From assembly GCA_016081115.2 (NCBI GenBank), contig CM071924.1, forward strand, positions 93,138,616-93,202,615: a stretch of 64,000 nucleotides of DNA, given 5' to 3'. The notes under the pieces were generated by a model. The model searched no databases, was not told the DNA's origin, and saw nothing but the letters and a program-made list of their open reading frames with translations. The translations under genes and the position numbers were made by a program. This stretch comes from Rehmannia glutinosa (taxonomy: Eukaryota; Streptophyta; Magnoliopsida; Lamiales; Orobanchaceae). Positions 48,202-59,544 of this stretch are shown in pieces (the first letter of the stretch is position 1; every line of letters starts with the position of its first letter).

Positions 48202-48774
48202 ATGTGTTGATTTTTACGTCATTGTTCCTAATAATAACGATGAAAACTTATTGGAACCTTCGAGCCTCTGCATGATGTAAGCTGTTGATTGTCCGAATGA
48301 ATTTCAGATTTCATGTTTTCTTTGGTTCTTTCCTGTCAGTCATGATATGGGTGGACTTTTGAGCTGAGTTTCCATTTTTCACATTAGGAGTTATTAAGTT
48401 AATGTTAATGCCATCAGGCAAGGTCTTGAATACACCTTGTACTTGCAAATTATTGGGTATTAATAACATGAATTGTGTGGTAATTTTGGTTTGTCTCCAA
48501 TTGATACAATTTGGACGTACCCATAATTTAAACATTTACATCATAATTGCATAAGGGGAGCAATGCATATAAACAAGTCACTCTGTGGCATTTGTATGTC
48601 AAAACTCAAAACATCATTTTTTTTGCAATAAAATACTGAAAAATCACGACTGGTCATGCAGTTAATTCTTAGGTACACTGTTATCTCTTAGACGGCTTGG
48701 TTGCACCTTAAGCGTTTCCAACAGCTAATTGAATAGGTCTCATTTGGAGAAAGGAATAATTTTCATTATACAAC
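48202..48774. other. 3' UTR of the complex I gene and intergenic DNA
   Basis: Convergent space between the 24-kDa gene and the bHLH gene. The first 200-250 bases are likely 3' UTR. No gene recognised. Confidence 0.5.
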
Positions 48775-48782
48775 CTTCTAAG

Positions 48783-49033
48783 TAGAGCTGACAATGGGTC
48801 GGGCCGGGACAGCCGATGTTCGAAAATTTTGGGCTGGTCCAGACTGATTTTGGTCGGACCCTAGAAATGAGCCCAACCCTAAAATGTATTTTGTACATGA
48901 AATTATCACGTCAGACCAAATCTGGCCCATGCAGGCCCAAACTTTTCTGGGCCCAAAATAAAGAGCCCAGTCCAGTCCAAAGTGAGGGCCAATCTGACCG
49001 GTCTGCGGGCCGGGTTTGGAATTACCAGCTCTA
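48783..49033. mobile_element. hAT-type MITE, 251 bp
   Basis: A perfect 8-bp TSD cttctaag (48775-48782, 49034-49041) encloses ends TAGAGCTGACAATGGG and ATTACCAGCTCTA. GGCC/GGGCC repeats are subterminal. Confidence 0.88.
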
Positions 49034-49105
49034 CTTCTAAGGGCATCAATCTGCTTAAAATTGAAACTGCAATAGCATCAACATGAGTTCAGCCCCTTGG
49101 AATTG

Positions 49106-49578
49106 TAGGGTTGGCAAACCGTTCGTGTTGGGTTCTTATCAAACTGACACAATACAACCTCACACATTAAGTCAAGCCCTAATACAACACGATAATTTTA
49201 TCAGATGTAACATTTAAACCCAAACATGACATGCTAAGAACACTTTACAAAACTATAAAATTTATTTAGCCCAAACCCTTTAGACCATTAACTAATAAAC
49301 ATATGATTTTTTTATATACATAATATATATTCTAATAAAATTACCAATAGCCAAGTACAGATAATCAATTTCCAATAAATTAACAATACAAATAGTTAAT
49401 TGTCATTACTTAAAACATTATCGGGCCTTATTATGTTTATCGAGTCATCTTGATTTCAACCTGATTTTTGGCGGGACTTATCGTGCCGGCCCAAATCCAA
49501 TAAGTTCTAGCTCAAATCCTATAGTTTTGTACCGTGCTCCTGTCTGTCAATTATGTTGTGCCTCAAATTGCCACCCTA
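49106..49578. mobile_element. hAT-type MITE, 473 bp
   Basis: Ends TAGGGTTGGCAAACC and AATTGCCACCCTA are inverted partners. Flanks cttggaat (two bases before the left end) and cttggaac (right) match 7 of 8. Interior GTTGGG/ACAAC repeats are present. Confidence 0.7.
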
Positions 49579-50255
49579 CTTGGAACAAAACCATATATGC
49601 TCTCTACACAAATATCCTAATTCCCAAGTCTGACAATCTCATCTTATGACAAAATATTGAGAACATGGATGCATCCCTCACAATAATAAGCACCCTTTTT
49701 AGGTAGCTCTTTTCTGGACCTATTGCTCTCTGTTCCACTCTCATGAAACTCTCTCAACAATAATTTGGTAACACAATAATTATACAGAAGAAAAGGGAAA
49801 GAGGGTGTCAGATATCCTTTAAAACCAACCCACTAAAGTCTACAAGTGCAATGGTACAATTGATTTCTGTTGGACTAATAAACATCCTACTTTTTCGACA
49901 CAAATAAGCCATTATCTTTGTCTAACCATACATTTCCACTTGCACTGATAATAACACTACAATTACAATATATACACATTCGTCCCTTTGAAGGGCCCCA
50001 AAATCCACTACCAAAATCAGCACCCCCACTGCCATATTGCTTTCATCACCAACCACCAGTTCAAATGTCCCACCATTGATAGGAAAAAAAAAAAGCACCC
50101 CATATCAAGAGATTTTTACTTTTTCACTTCCATTATCTTTTAAACATGAAGTGCCAACCCAGCCTTTGATTAAGGTGGAAAAATGGAGTCAAGAGGGAGT
50201 GAAATAGGAAGTTTGGATTGAATGGGACTAATTGATGGATTGTTTTGAAGGATTA
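49579..50255. other. Downstream of the bHLH gene
   Basis: Probably includes the 3' UTR of the minus-strand bHLH gene. No other feature recognised. Confidence 0.45.
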
Positions 50256-53172
50256 TTATGATGGGGGGTCGCACTCGGATTTCACGAGGTTGGCGGCGTC
50301 TGGAGGTTGTGTGTGGTAAATAGCCGAAGCGAGGGATATTGGCATTATGCAAAGTGCCTTAGATTGAAGAAACTGCATGGCTGCCCCAACATTTTCTTCC
50401 ATAAGCTTAGCAACCTGTCTTTCTGTACCATCGTTTGACCACTTCTCCCAGGCCGGCTGAGATCTTCCGCCATCACCGACTTCTTCCTTCGCAAGTCATA
50501 AAGATGATTTAAGAAAAGAAAAATGAAATGTATATAGGGTTAATTACAAGCAATACCCTTGAGGTTTCAGTGTTTACCAAAAATGAAACCTAATTATCTT
50601 CCAAAATTACATATACCCCCATTGACATTAGTTTGTATTTTAAAAATTGCACCTCAAAATGAAGGTATTTGTTAAGTATATACAAACCTCACGGGGTTTT
50701 TGTAATACCTTAAGGGGATATTTGTAATTTTGAAAGATAAATAGCGTTAATGTAATTATGCTAAACCTCATTTATCCTATATCTAGCTATTTCATGGCAA
50801 ATATTGCTTTTATTATTCTTATATTACCTCTAGGGATGATATTGGGATGTCGGTCACAAGTGGAGCCACTGCACCAGCTCCTCCCAATCTACTCATGCTC
50901 AACACCTGTAAGGTTGATGGTTTACATATGGAAAAAGGTGTTATTAAGTCATGCAAGAAATTCTGAAACAGCAAAGCTTAAGACACTCACTTTACAAAAG
51001 GAAGCCAGGCTTGTCAAATGTAAGATATGACAAGTATTTTAATACCCAAACAAAGACAATAGAAATGATTTGTAACTGTTCTCTGTTTATTAAGTTGTAT
51101 CTTACATGAAAGTTGGTATCATGACTTTTCCCCCAAAACAATAAAAATTAATATCATATTATGATACTAAAATTTGTGGTCTAACCCAATCACAGAACAT
51201 TAATATCAAGACAAAAAAGGAAAATCATTACATCTAAGAAAAACAACATTGTGTATTTCATTACAATTAGTCAAGGAGTTTCAGGATTATGGTTATGGGT
51301 GAACCTGACAACAATTTAAATGTTGTAGAGACTAAAAGAGTGTGCTACCATTTTAAAGGTATTTTGCATGCTATGAATTTGGTCATACAATATATTAAAT
51401 AGGAAATAGTGGAAAAGGCTGATGTAAAACTCCCAGTATAATCCTACCCATGCAAATGTAGAACATTCTCCTTAAACACTCGCAACATGCTTGCATCTTA
51501 CTTGACCTTGAGTAATTCCAAAAGGACTTATGTTAATGTACCTTCACTTGAGTCTCAAGAACTTCACATAATCGACAATTTCATCAAGCATAGCTGCTCT
51601 ATCAGTCTGCATAAAATATTTCATTCAAGTATGAGCAGATTTTTCTTGATAGTACTTCATACAAAAATAAGAATGATGGTAACTCTAATGAAAAATACGG
51701 ACATAACATGATAAAGAAGCCGTCAAGAAAACCAGGCTTGTTTAATCTCACCCAAAAACAGAAGTTTAAGTAGAGATTATGGAGAAAGCTGACCTTGTTG
51801 ACACTAGGAACTAGCTCTTGAAGTGCCCTTATCCTTTCGGCTATTCTTTCTCGCCGCAACTGTAGTAAGCGATAATATCAAATGACGCTTTAGTTTCAAT
51901 GATGCAGTTGCATGATTGCATTAAACTAGATCTCACTCAATTATTCAAAATAAGCCCACTAAGAAATTTTATTCATTTTCAATAATAACAATTGGCAAGA
52001 TACTTTTCTCAAGATTCCTTCCCGAGGGACTGAAATCTCTAGTAACTACTGGTGATATGTTAATTCATCTTTGTGTAACATAGTCAATAATTAAGGTGTC
52101 CTAACAGCATAACTGACTGAAAAATTCACAAGTTCCTTTCAGACTTTGTGGTGGTTGTCTGCCAAATCACATAGGACATAGCCAACCAATATTAAAAATA
52201 AAAATAAAATCCATATACGAATAACAATTCTAAAAGCCATTTTCTGGAATCAATTACGGATATACCCTCTCAGCAATGCTGTGTGGATCCGTTGCTTGAC
52301 CTCGTCTAGCTCGAACTCTTGGGCGAATTGCAGGAGGATGCGGCGCTGTGGGAGCTGTATTTGTCATTTGCTGTCCATGAAAACCCTACAAAAAAATAAA
52401 CAGGGATTTCTATTGGGTCACTGAAAAAATCCAGAGCAAAAACATCAATATAAGAACACATAATTTTCCACCCCACAGTTCTAATCGCACCAACCAACCA
52501 ACCCCAGAATTCAGCAAGCATGACTCTAACATTTTGCTATATCAATGTCACATAGGCCAAAATTAACAGAAACTCCCCTGTACTATATTTTAACTATTCT
52601 CTAGAAACAATTGATACAATAGTATCCATTTATTAAACTACTGGATTTTAATTACAATTACTTCAAACAAACTTAACATCAAAATATACTATAACACGTT
52701 CAAATTTTATACGTGGAAGACATCCCAAGCGACAATATCACCTCAAATTTTAAAATGAGCCCTAATCGATTAAACATCACCAAATCCATACAACAAAATT
52801 TCTCAAAAACTTTACCGATTTGAGAGAAGAGGAAGCGCGGGAACCAACGAGATCGTCACGTACGAACCTCTTCCCGCTCCCCGAGGCATCGCTAAACCCC
52901 GCCTTCCCTTGCTCTAAGCTCAAACCCAACGGAAACCCCCCACCGCCTCCATTTCCAACTCCGTACGCGCCGCCCATGCCAACTCCGAGACCGACTCCCA
53001 TGGCGCCGCCTAAGTGAGACGAGCCGTCACCCGAGCCCAGCTGCAGCATCATCGCAGCCGGCGCGACATCGTTTCCCGCCAAATTAGGCTCGGCTCCACC
53101 CCCATAGCCCGGAAACCCTAGAATCTGCTCGAGGAAGTCGTCGGATGGGGTTTCGCCATGATTGTTCGCCAT
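50256..53172 (-). CDS. UNE12: bHLH transcription factor, UNE12/bHLH7 type, with an apparent 1-bp frameshift
   Basis: Six exons in transcription order: 53172-52816, 52385-52266, 51859-51794, 51606-51542, 50905-50828, 50486-50256. The intact reading would be about 305 aa, close to Arabidopsis UNE12 (bHLH59) and bHLH7. The N-terminus (DDFLEQILGFPGY) and Gly-rich stretch are followed by RPRVRARRGQATDPHSIAER and LRRERIAERIRALQELVPS. The DNA-contact residues H154, E158 and R162 (H-E-R pattern) predict E-box/G-box binding. Helix 2 reads DEIVDYVKFLRL and then AAG TGA: exon 4 is 65 nt instead of 66. Relatives read LQVK at this point, so one base is missing around 51549-51551. Exons 5 and 6 (VLSMSRLGGAGAVAPL..., then QPAWEKWSNDGTERQVAKLM...) are open and well conserved. 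Such conservation suggests a recent mutation or an assembly error rather than an old pseudogene. A MITE remnant lies at about 50535-50745 in the last intron. Confidence 0.88.
50535..50745. mobile_element. 'Taattacaaaa' MITE remnant in the last bHLH intron
   Basis: Left end agggttaattacaagcaataccc, right part ggggatatttgtaattttg. Ends are diverged, with no TSD. Confidence 0.45.
51542..51606 (-). other. UNE12: Exon 4 of the bHLH gene: site of the frameshift
   Basis: Flanking splice sites are normal (gcag before ACTGAT; AAG followed by gtac), and both neighbouring junctions are phase 0. The exon therefore should be a multiple of three but is 65 nt. Adding one base after CTC would restore LQVK and the downstream frame; as it stands translation stops after residue 201. 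Confidence 0.85.
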
Positions 53173-53652
53173 GGAGCAACTCGGACGAGTGCACTAGGTC
53201 TGAACTCGGATCGTTGGGCGAGTTTGAACTGTGGGAAACCACAATTGCATTCACCGTTATGGATTTCTGGAGCAGTAGTTTGGTTTTGTATATATATATA
53301 TATATACGCTCAAAGAGTGTATGTTGTAGAGAGAGAAAAAGTGGCAAAGGGTGCGAGTATCAGCTTTCTTTTGTTGTCTATACTGAGACTCTGAGAGCGA
53401 AGAAGAAAGGGAGAGTGAAAAAGCGTCTTTTTCTTTTCTCGCCTTAAAAAGAGGTCCAGTTTTGAAAAGAGCTATATGCTTTTCGAGAATTTTACTTGTT
53501 CTACCCTTTTATTAATCTTTCAAAGTTAATGAACCAGATTAAATAAAGTAATTATACTTTTTTTTTAAGAAAAAGTAATTATACATTTGATAATAGTTAA
53601 ATGACAAATAAATCATTTCAAATTATATAACGCGGGTCATCTGGCCACGGGC
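53173..53652 (-). promoter_or_regulatory. 5' UTR and proximal promoter of the bHLH gene, with a (TA)9 tract
   Basis: Divergent intergenic side of the bHLH gene. A TA tract (53289-53306) lies about 120 bp above the ATG, within likely 5' UTR or core promoter; its function is unclear. Purine-rich GAGAGA motifs lie just beyond (53329-53337 on +). No other element stands out. Confidence 0.4.
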
Positions 53653-53660
53653 CACCCACC

Positions 53661-54139
53661 TAGGTGTGGCGATTCTTGACACGACATAATAGCAAGATAC
53701 AAAAATGATACAAACGTAACGGGCTAGTGTTTTGCCTTATAACGTGTCCTTAATTGTGTCGACACGATAAGGACACAAAAATTTCGTGTTGTGTTCGTGT
53801 TTTGCTCGTGTAAACACGATAATGACATGTTTACCTGTTAGTGGCACGATAGCGACACGATGATTACATGTTTATCTGCTACTGACATGATAACCCGTTA
53901 CTTTGTATGTTTGTATCGTGTATTGTCATGTCATATCGCGTAATTTGTTATTGTGTATGAACGTATAAATTAAATTCTTTTATTTTTGACTTATCGTGTC
54001 AAATTATGTCGTATTGACACGAAAATCTTCTTGTTTGTGTCGGAACAGATCTTTCTAGTGTCGTGTTCGTGTTTGACCTTATCGTGTCATTATCATGTCG
54101 ACATGAAACACCACATGATTACACGATTTGCCACCCCTA
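53661..54139. mobile_element. hAT-type MITE rich in ACACGA repeats, 479 bp
   Basis: Ends TAGGTGTGGCGATT and TTTGCCACCCCTA, flanked by cacccacc (53653-53660) and cacccaca (54140-54147), 7 of 8 identical. The interior repeats cgtgt/acacgat motifs about every 20-30 bp. Confidence 0.82.
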
Positions 54140-54147
54140 CACCCACA

Positions 54148-54430
54148 TACCAATGAAATAAAGACAAACATTATTGTTATATAGCCTAACGAGCCAAAAT
54201 CTATTAGATGGATCCCAGAACCGACTGGTGATATTTTTGTTTCATTAGCAGTGGGGTTTTTGTAATATTTATGGATCAATATTAGGCTATTAGTAGTTCT
54301 CTAGAAAGTATTAGTATGTAGTTCACTTGAAATATTAGTTTTTATAATATTAGACAATGATATAGTATCACGAGAGCGCTAAAATGTAATAGATTTTATA
54401 TGAAAATTATTACTAGTCATCGAAAAGTAT
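54148..54430. other. Intergenic
   Basis: AT-rich; nothing recognised. Confidence 0.4.
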
Positions 54431-54432
54431 TA

Positions 54433-54678
54433 CTCCATTTGCCCCAAATATATAATCCACTATTTATTTTTGGGATGTCCCAAAATATATATCCAGTTTC
54501 TATATTTAATAGTATTTTTTCCATTTTTTTACTATCATAACCCTATTAAATATGTATTAACACTATTCAATAAACAAGGGTAAACCAAGTAAATATTTAA
54601 CATATTTCTAGTTTCCAATTTTTTTTCTTAATCTGTGTGAAAAGTGAAATTGGACTAATATATATGGGACAAAGGGAG
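54433..54678. mobile_element. Stowaway-type MITE, 246 bp, TA target site
   Basis: TA flanks (54431-54432, 54679-54680). Ends CTCCATTTGCCCCAAATATA and the inverted partner ...tatatgggacaaagggag are the typical Tc1/Mariner Stowaway ends. Confidence 0.82.
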
Positions 54679-54680
54679 TA

Positions 54681-55019
54681 GTACATAGTTCACTTGAAAA
54701 TATTTAATATTCCTCTAAAAATTATTAGTTTTTTCCGTCAGAAGTGTTAGTAGCCCCTGTGAAACATATTTGTAGTCTCTATCGTAAATTTGTGTATTTG
54801 TGTAGGGATGTCCCAAAATAAATAGTCCAGTTTCTGGATGATGTGGATTTGTGTAGGGATTTCAAATTCATCGTAAATTTTGCTAAAAAATAATTAAAGG
54901 CTTTATTCATTTTCTTAATTGATATTTAACAAATAAAAACAAAGATACAATCTTATTATTTTATGAATAATTATAATTTTATACACTAATAAAAATATGA
55001 AATATATAACTTTTATCAT
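54681..55019. other. Intergenic
   Basis: AT-rich; a short piece repeating the Stowaway interior ('gtcccaaaataaatagtccag') near 54808-54832. No gene. Confidence 0.4.
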
Positions 55020-55230
55020 GTGTTAATATGTGTGTGAAGATAGTGTGGTATGAATATATGAGAGAGAGCGTGCATGAGTGTGTATGTAGTGCAATGTGTG
55101 TAAATATGTGCAATGTATGTAAGCGTTGTAAATGTGTCCGTTGTGTGCAGTGTGTAAATGTGTGAAGTCTGTGTAAGTGTGTGTAAATATGTGGAGTGTG
55201 TGTAAATGTGTGAGTGTGTGTAAATTGCAA
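55020..55230. repeat. Degenerate GTGTGTAAATGT minisatellite
   Basis: About 15 imperfect units of 10-16 bp built from tgtgtgtaaatg/tgtgcaatg. It produces spurious His-Thr-rich open frames on the minus strand in three phases. Confidence 0.85.
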
Positions 55231-55286
55231 GTGAGCATAAAGGGGGAAAAATGGATTTCAAATGTGTGCAATGATGTGGATTTCAA

Positions 55287-55430
55287 TGGGGTTCGAATCC
55301 CTCTCTCTCCTTTTTTTGCTCATTGAATAGATTTGTTTCTATTGATTTTGCCCGGATTGGTATCATAAAGAAAAGAAAGGGGAATGGCTCGGCTATCCCA
55401 CCTAGCCAAGCCAGAAAAAAATAGAAAAAT
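55287..55430 (+). other. Plastid-derived fragment: 3' end of trnS-UGA plus spacer
   Basis: ggggttcgaatccctctctctcc (55289-55311) has the T-loop and 3' acceptor strand of the plastid tRNA-Ser(UGA), followed by a T7 run. The next ~110 bp, including ggctcggctatcccacctag, look like the plastid trnS-psbC spacer from memory. The tRNA 5' half is absent, so no functional tRNA gene exists. It looks like a short nuclear plastid insertion that broke in the T arm. Confidence 0.55.
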
Positions 55431-55600
55431 CAATTAGTCGGGTAAATCTCTCAACTAGATTAAGAAAGTTTGGCTACAAAAGATTCTTCCAACAGTTGCT
55501 ACTGCACAACAGGATGAGCAACCTGTGACTGAATGTGAACAACCCATCCAATAGCTATTTCATGCCGTATAAATAAAAGAGAGGTAGCTTTAGGTGCCGA
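55431..55600. other. Intergenic
   Basis: Possibly a continuation of plastid DNA, but I do not recognise it. Confidence 0.3.
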
Positions 55601-56195
55601 CAGAACTGGAACTATGGTCCATGGTTCGGGAACGGTTCCAAAACCGGAATCATAACCATGTAGGCCAATTCTGATTCAAGTTCCTTAGTCTAAAAAACCG
55701 TGGAACCGACAGTTTTAATTGTCGGTTAGAACCGTATATGGGCTGTGGTGGTGGGCAGCGCGGTTTCAATTAAACCCAACGTTTTTTTATTTTTATTTGG
55801 TAAAATATGTTAGAAGAAATATTAAATGTTAATAATGTTTTATAATTGTAACCATATGAGACACATTTTAAACCAAATATTGTAAGCGAACTACGCGAAC
55901 TTTGATTTATCTTTACCTAATAGACAATTTAATATTATTATTAATATTAAGTACAAAACTCAATTGAATATTAAGTCCAATTTTGTTTTCTTTCTTTTCC
56001 CATTTTTTTTTTAATTTTTTAATGCGAAATTCATAAAAATTATCAAAAGATAAACAAACGGTTTTGGTTAAAACCGAAATTGGAACAGTGGAGGAACCGA
56101 ATTCCAAACTGGAAAATCATGAGACAATGATTCCAGTTCCGGTTCCTCCAAAATGAAGTACCGAAATCGACGGTTCTGGAACCGTGGCCACCCCT
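55601..56195. mobile_element. hAT-like MITE related to 35641-36204
   Basis: Ends TAGGTGCCGACAGAACTGG and ggaaccgtggccacccctag, with many GGAACC/GGTTCC motifs. The interior tttgattcatct..aatattaagt.caaa blocks recall the 35.6-kb copy. I find no matching TSD. Confidence 0.6.
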
Positions 56196-57708
56196 AGATT
56201 GGTCTAATATTTAATAAAAAAAACGTCAAATAATATTTTTTATTCATTACAAACTATCAACCTTTAATTAATTTTGATACTTTGTCCTTCCTCTACTTTT
56301 ATTTTTTGTTCTCTCTATAATCCAAAAGTATAGACAAAATATCAAAGATTGGCTGCAATTCTCTTTTTAAATAAGTTGAGAGTAGTGATTGGATGAAAGA
56401 TGATAAATTTCAAAGAACCGAAAAATACGGCCGAACTTTGGTCGCGATCCACGGGAAATTCTGAGCATGATATTATTAGTGGCAATTCTTGAATACCAAA
56501 AAGTTGAATTTTTTTTAAACATTAGTACCAGAAATAAATTTTCTGATTTTCTGGTACCCTGTCCAACTTCATGTCACAAAAGTCTTCTTGGAAGGGTATC
56601 TTCAAGCATGGAAAATGGTAGTGGCATAGAAAACCTTGCCAATTGAAGACTAAAATTCAAGAAAACTGGACATATATCGTTTTCAAGACTGGCAAGAGTC
56701 AAACTAGTGGACCATTATCAATGTCAAAATCAAGTGCAGATATATAAATTTTTTACATGGGTATAAAGAATTTCAATATTTCAAACTCAGCAGACAATAT
56801 ATGACTTGTCTGGCTTCACATTTCAAAGAGGGCCATGATTCAAATTTCAAATTTTCTAATTCTCCACATACTTTTAAGATAATTTTCGTAATTTGATAAG
56901 ACACAAATTTAGACTTGTGGAAACAAGTGGGTATTTGCCACTAATATAGCACTGACTGATAAAAGGGATTAGGCTAAGCTCAAAATGATGATAAAACATA
57001 CAAGTCATAAAGAAAGTCAAATTCTATCCACATGCGAAGTGTAAATATGCTAGTAATTCTTAATTTGTTATTATGCCACAATATCATAATTTCAAGTAAA
57101 TCGTGATGTTTCAAGGCATATTTTAATTGATAAAAATATAGGAGAAATGTGGCTTATCATAGCAAATCCTTCTTAGATGGAATTATGGGAGTCTCATACA
57201 TGGGGAGTGTTTTGCAAACGCTAAAAAGTTATTCTCAGCCTTTTAATCAAGAAAAATCAATTTTTAGTGTTTCACAAATCTCTTTTTCTTCATTTAATCA
57301 AATTCAAAAAAGGGGGCAAGGCGCTTTTGATTTTAGAAAAGTCCTTTTAATACTTTTTAAATAAAAAAATATTTCTAACATTCTTATCCTTAAATGTTTT
57401 TCATAATCAAAACGTATTTTCTCTTCCACAGGCCACAATACCAAGGGTGTTTTTTGTGTTTGTATCCAAAAACTCATGTATAAAGTCAGCTTTTAGCTTC
57501 TATTTGCAAATACTACCCAATTTTAATTTTTGGCTACTTTTTACTTCTATTACAATAAATCACTCTTTCTTTTTAGACGTGTAGCAAACATTCCCTTACA
57601 ACGGAATATGGCGCAATATTGAAACGCGCTAATATACAAACCAGCATATGTATCCAAAATAAAGCAAAAGATCATCATGTATCAAAAACATAAAATTAAG
57701 GGCAAGTC
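56196..57708. other. Intergenic
   Basis: AT-rich. A 71-codon open frame at 57149-57364 has no recognised motif. Confidence 0.4.
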
Positions 57709-57723
57709 AAAAGAAGTGGAATG

Positions 57724-58404
57724 AAGGACACTCTTTCTCTCTCTAACTCTTTTGTCTCCCCCTTCTCTCTAACACCCCCAAAAAAAAACCTAGCTTTCCC
57801 CCTCCCTCTCCCTTTGCAGCCGCCCCCTTCCCCTCCCCCTCCCTCCTTCCCCCTTCCCCTCCCCCTCTATGGTTTCTATTGGAGGAATACCAAATGGCGG
57901 TCCCTTGGGCGTATGAAGGTGGCCGAAATTTTTGGTCCAGGGCGAAAGCAGGTCGGAGCTTTACGGAGGTGTCTCGGAGCGGAGAAGATGATGGGCTGCG
58001 GCAGTAGATTTGGGAGAGGGAGAGACAATTTTTTGCTTTTTTTCTCTAGGTTGTTAGTATAGTTGTTTTCTTATTTTGTTTGTGTTTTCTTTTCTCGGTT
58101 GATTTGCGAAACTCGTAGGCGGATCAGTTTTTTCTGTTCTGCAGTATGTAGTGGTTGCTCGTGCCCGATTTTAGTTTTTTTGGTGTGTTACAGTCTCCTT
58201 TAAGGAGTGCTGAAGTCTCCCGGCGTGGAGTGGTTAGTTTGGGTGGGTAGTTTTTTTAGTCCATGTGAATCTAAATTGGTTTTACCAATTCCCCGCTTGG
58301 CTCTTAGTTAGTCTTGTCGGCTCTTAGCCCGTTGGCTACGATTGTAGTTGTAATTTTAGTTTTTGAGTTGTTATAATATAATTCTATCGTTCGAAAAAAA
58401 AAAA
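57724..58404 (+). mobile_element. Retroposed sequence of unknown origin, 15-bp TSD and poly(A)
   Basis: A perfect 15-bp repeat aaaagaagtggaatg (57709-57723, 58405-58419; the right copy's first A residues may belong to the tail) bounds the insert, which ends in an A run (58394-58408). The 5' part is a C/T tract (57725-57870), then GC-richer sequence with an open frame ending near 58062, then T-rich sequence. No reverse transcriptase, tRNA-like box or known protein domain is seen. It could be a 5'-structured fragment of a LINE or a retroposed host transcript. Confidence 0.75.
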
Positions 58405-58419
58405 AAAAGAAGTGGAATG

Positions 58420-59544
58420 CGATTCCACCAAGAATCAGAATTGACAAAGCTTATGCCATGGATTCTAGAGTAATATCACATGTCCATTGATTTCTTTATG
58501 AAAAAAGGTAACATGCATCAGTGTTTTGGTACCTATAAATGAAAAATGCCCTTTAATATATTGATATAAAAGTCGCAAGTTTATGTATGTGTGGCGCTTT
58601 AACTGAACCGTCAGAATTGGTTCCTAAAATAAAAGGTATTTTCACTGTAAAGATGGGTATCGAAGGTATCTTAGACACATGTAACCAATGGACACTAAAA
58701 TTATGCTATTTTCATCACATATATATGAAAACTATAAATATACAGCAAGAAGTTAGAAGCTACAATGTTACATTTCACATCAAGTACCAAAAATATATGC
58801 ACACTAATTGCGAGTGACTTGTAATCAAAATTGTTACAAGGGCCAAAGACGAAAAAAGAAGCTAGTCTATTGTAAATCAAGTATTCAAAAACGTCCATGA
58901 TGAATATATCTAAGCCTGATAGAAATCGGCCCGTTTCACTATAAATATTACTAGTAGATGTAGAGATGGTGGTATTGATAATGGATATGGCTGTGGTTCC
59001 TAGTAACTACACATTTTGCATGGAAAATACGATGGAACTTCGCTTTCAGGCTCTTCCGGTTTGACTGACAGCTAGAGAGAAAAAAAAAGAAAAAAAATCA
59101 ATAATTAAAAAAAAAAAAAGAAAGAGAGAGAGCCGAAGCAGAATGCTGCAAGAATATCCAAAAGCCACGGTGTCAACCATTCCAGCAATAGATTGATGGG
59201 AAGTGTATAAAAGCAAGGAAGATGAAAAAAAGCGCACAAAAAAAAAAAAAATGGCGCATGAAAACCTATTTTGACCTGATTAACCATTATGCCGTGCAAG
59301 CAAAAAAGCAAAGCTTGATGCTTACCAGTTTTCACTTTTTGTATGATACAATTCAAATATTATACAAATGCAGGCACAATGTAAGAAGATTTCAGCCCTT
59401 TCTACACTAGTCGATGCAATGCGCAGCACATTGGCTACAGGAGTAGCATTGATTTGTTTTTACGAGTTCAAGAAAATAACCAAGGGTGACATCAAGACAT
59501 TCAAACAAAATAGGGAAAGAGATAACACTACCTATTCATTCATT
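58420..59544. other. Intergenic and 3' region of the TatB-like gene
   Basis: Contains A-rich low-complexity tracts near 59080-59130 and 59225-59255. No gene recognised; the last few hundred bases should be 3' UTR of the minus-strand gene. Confidence 0.45.

Noticed and set aside
50256..53172. Calling the bHLH gene an old pseudogene
   Set aside because: All splice sites and all other exons are intact and conserved; a single-base lesion alone does not support long decay.
55020..55230. CRISPR-like array
   Set aside because: Units are degenerate and contiguous without unique spacers, in a plant nuclear context.
54979..55286. Minus-strand His/Thr-rich open frames
   Set aside because: All three phases are open because of the TGTG minisatellite; not a metal-binding protein.
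55287..55318. tRNA-Ser gene candidate
   Set aside because: Only the T arm and 3' acceptor strand are present; the 5' half is missing.
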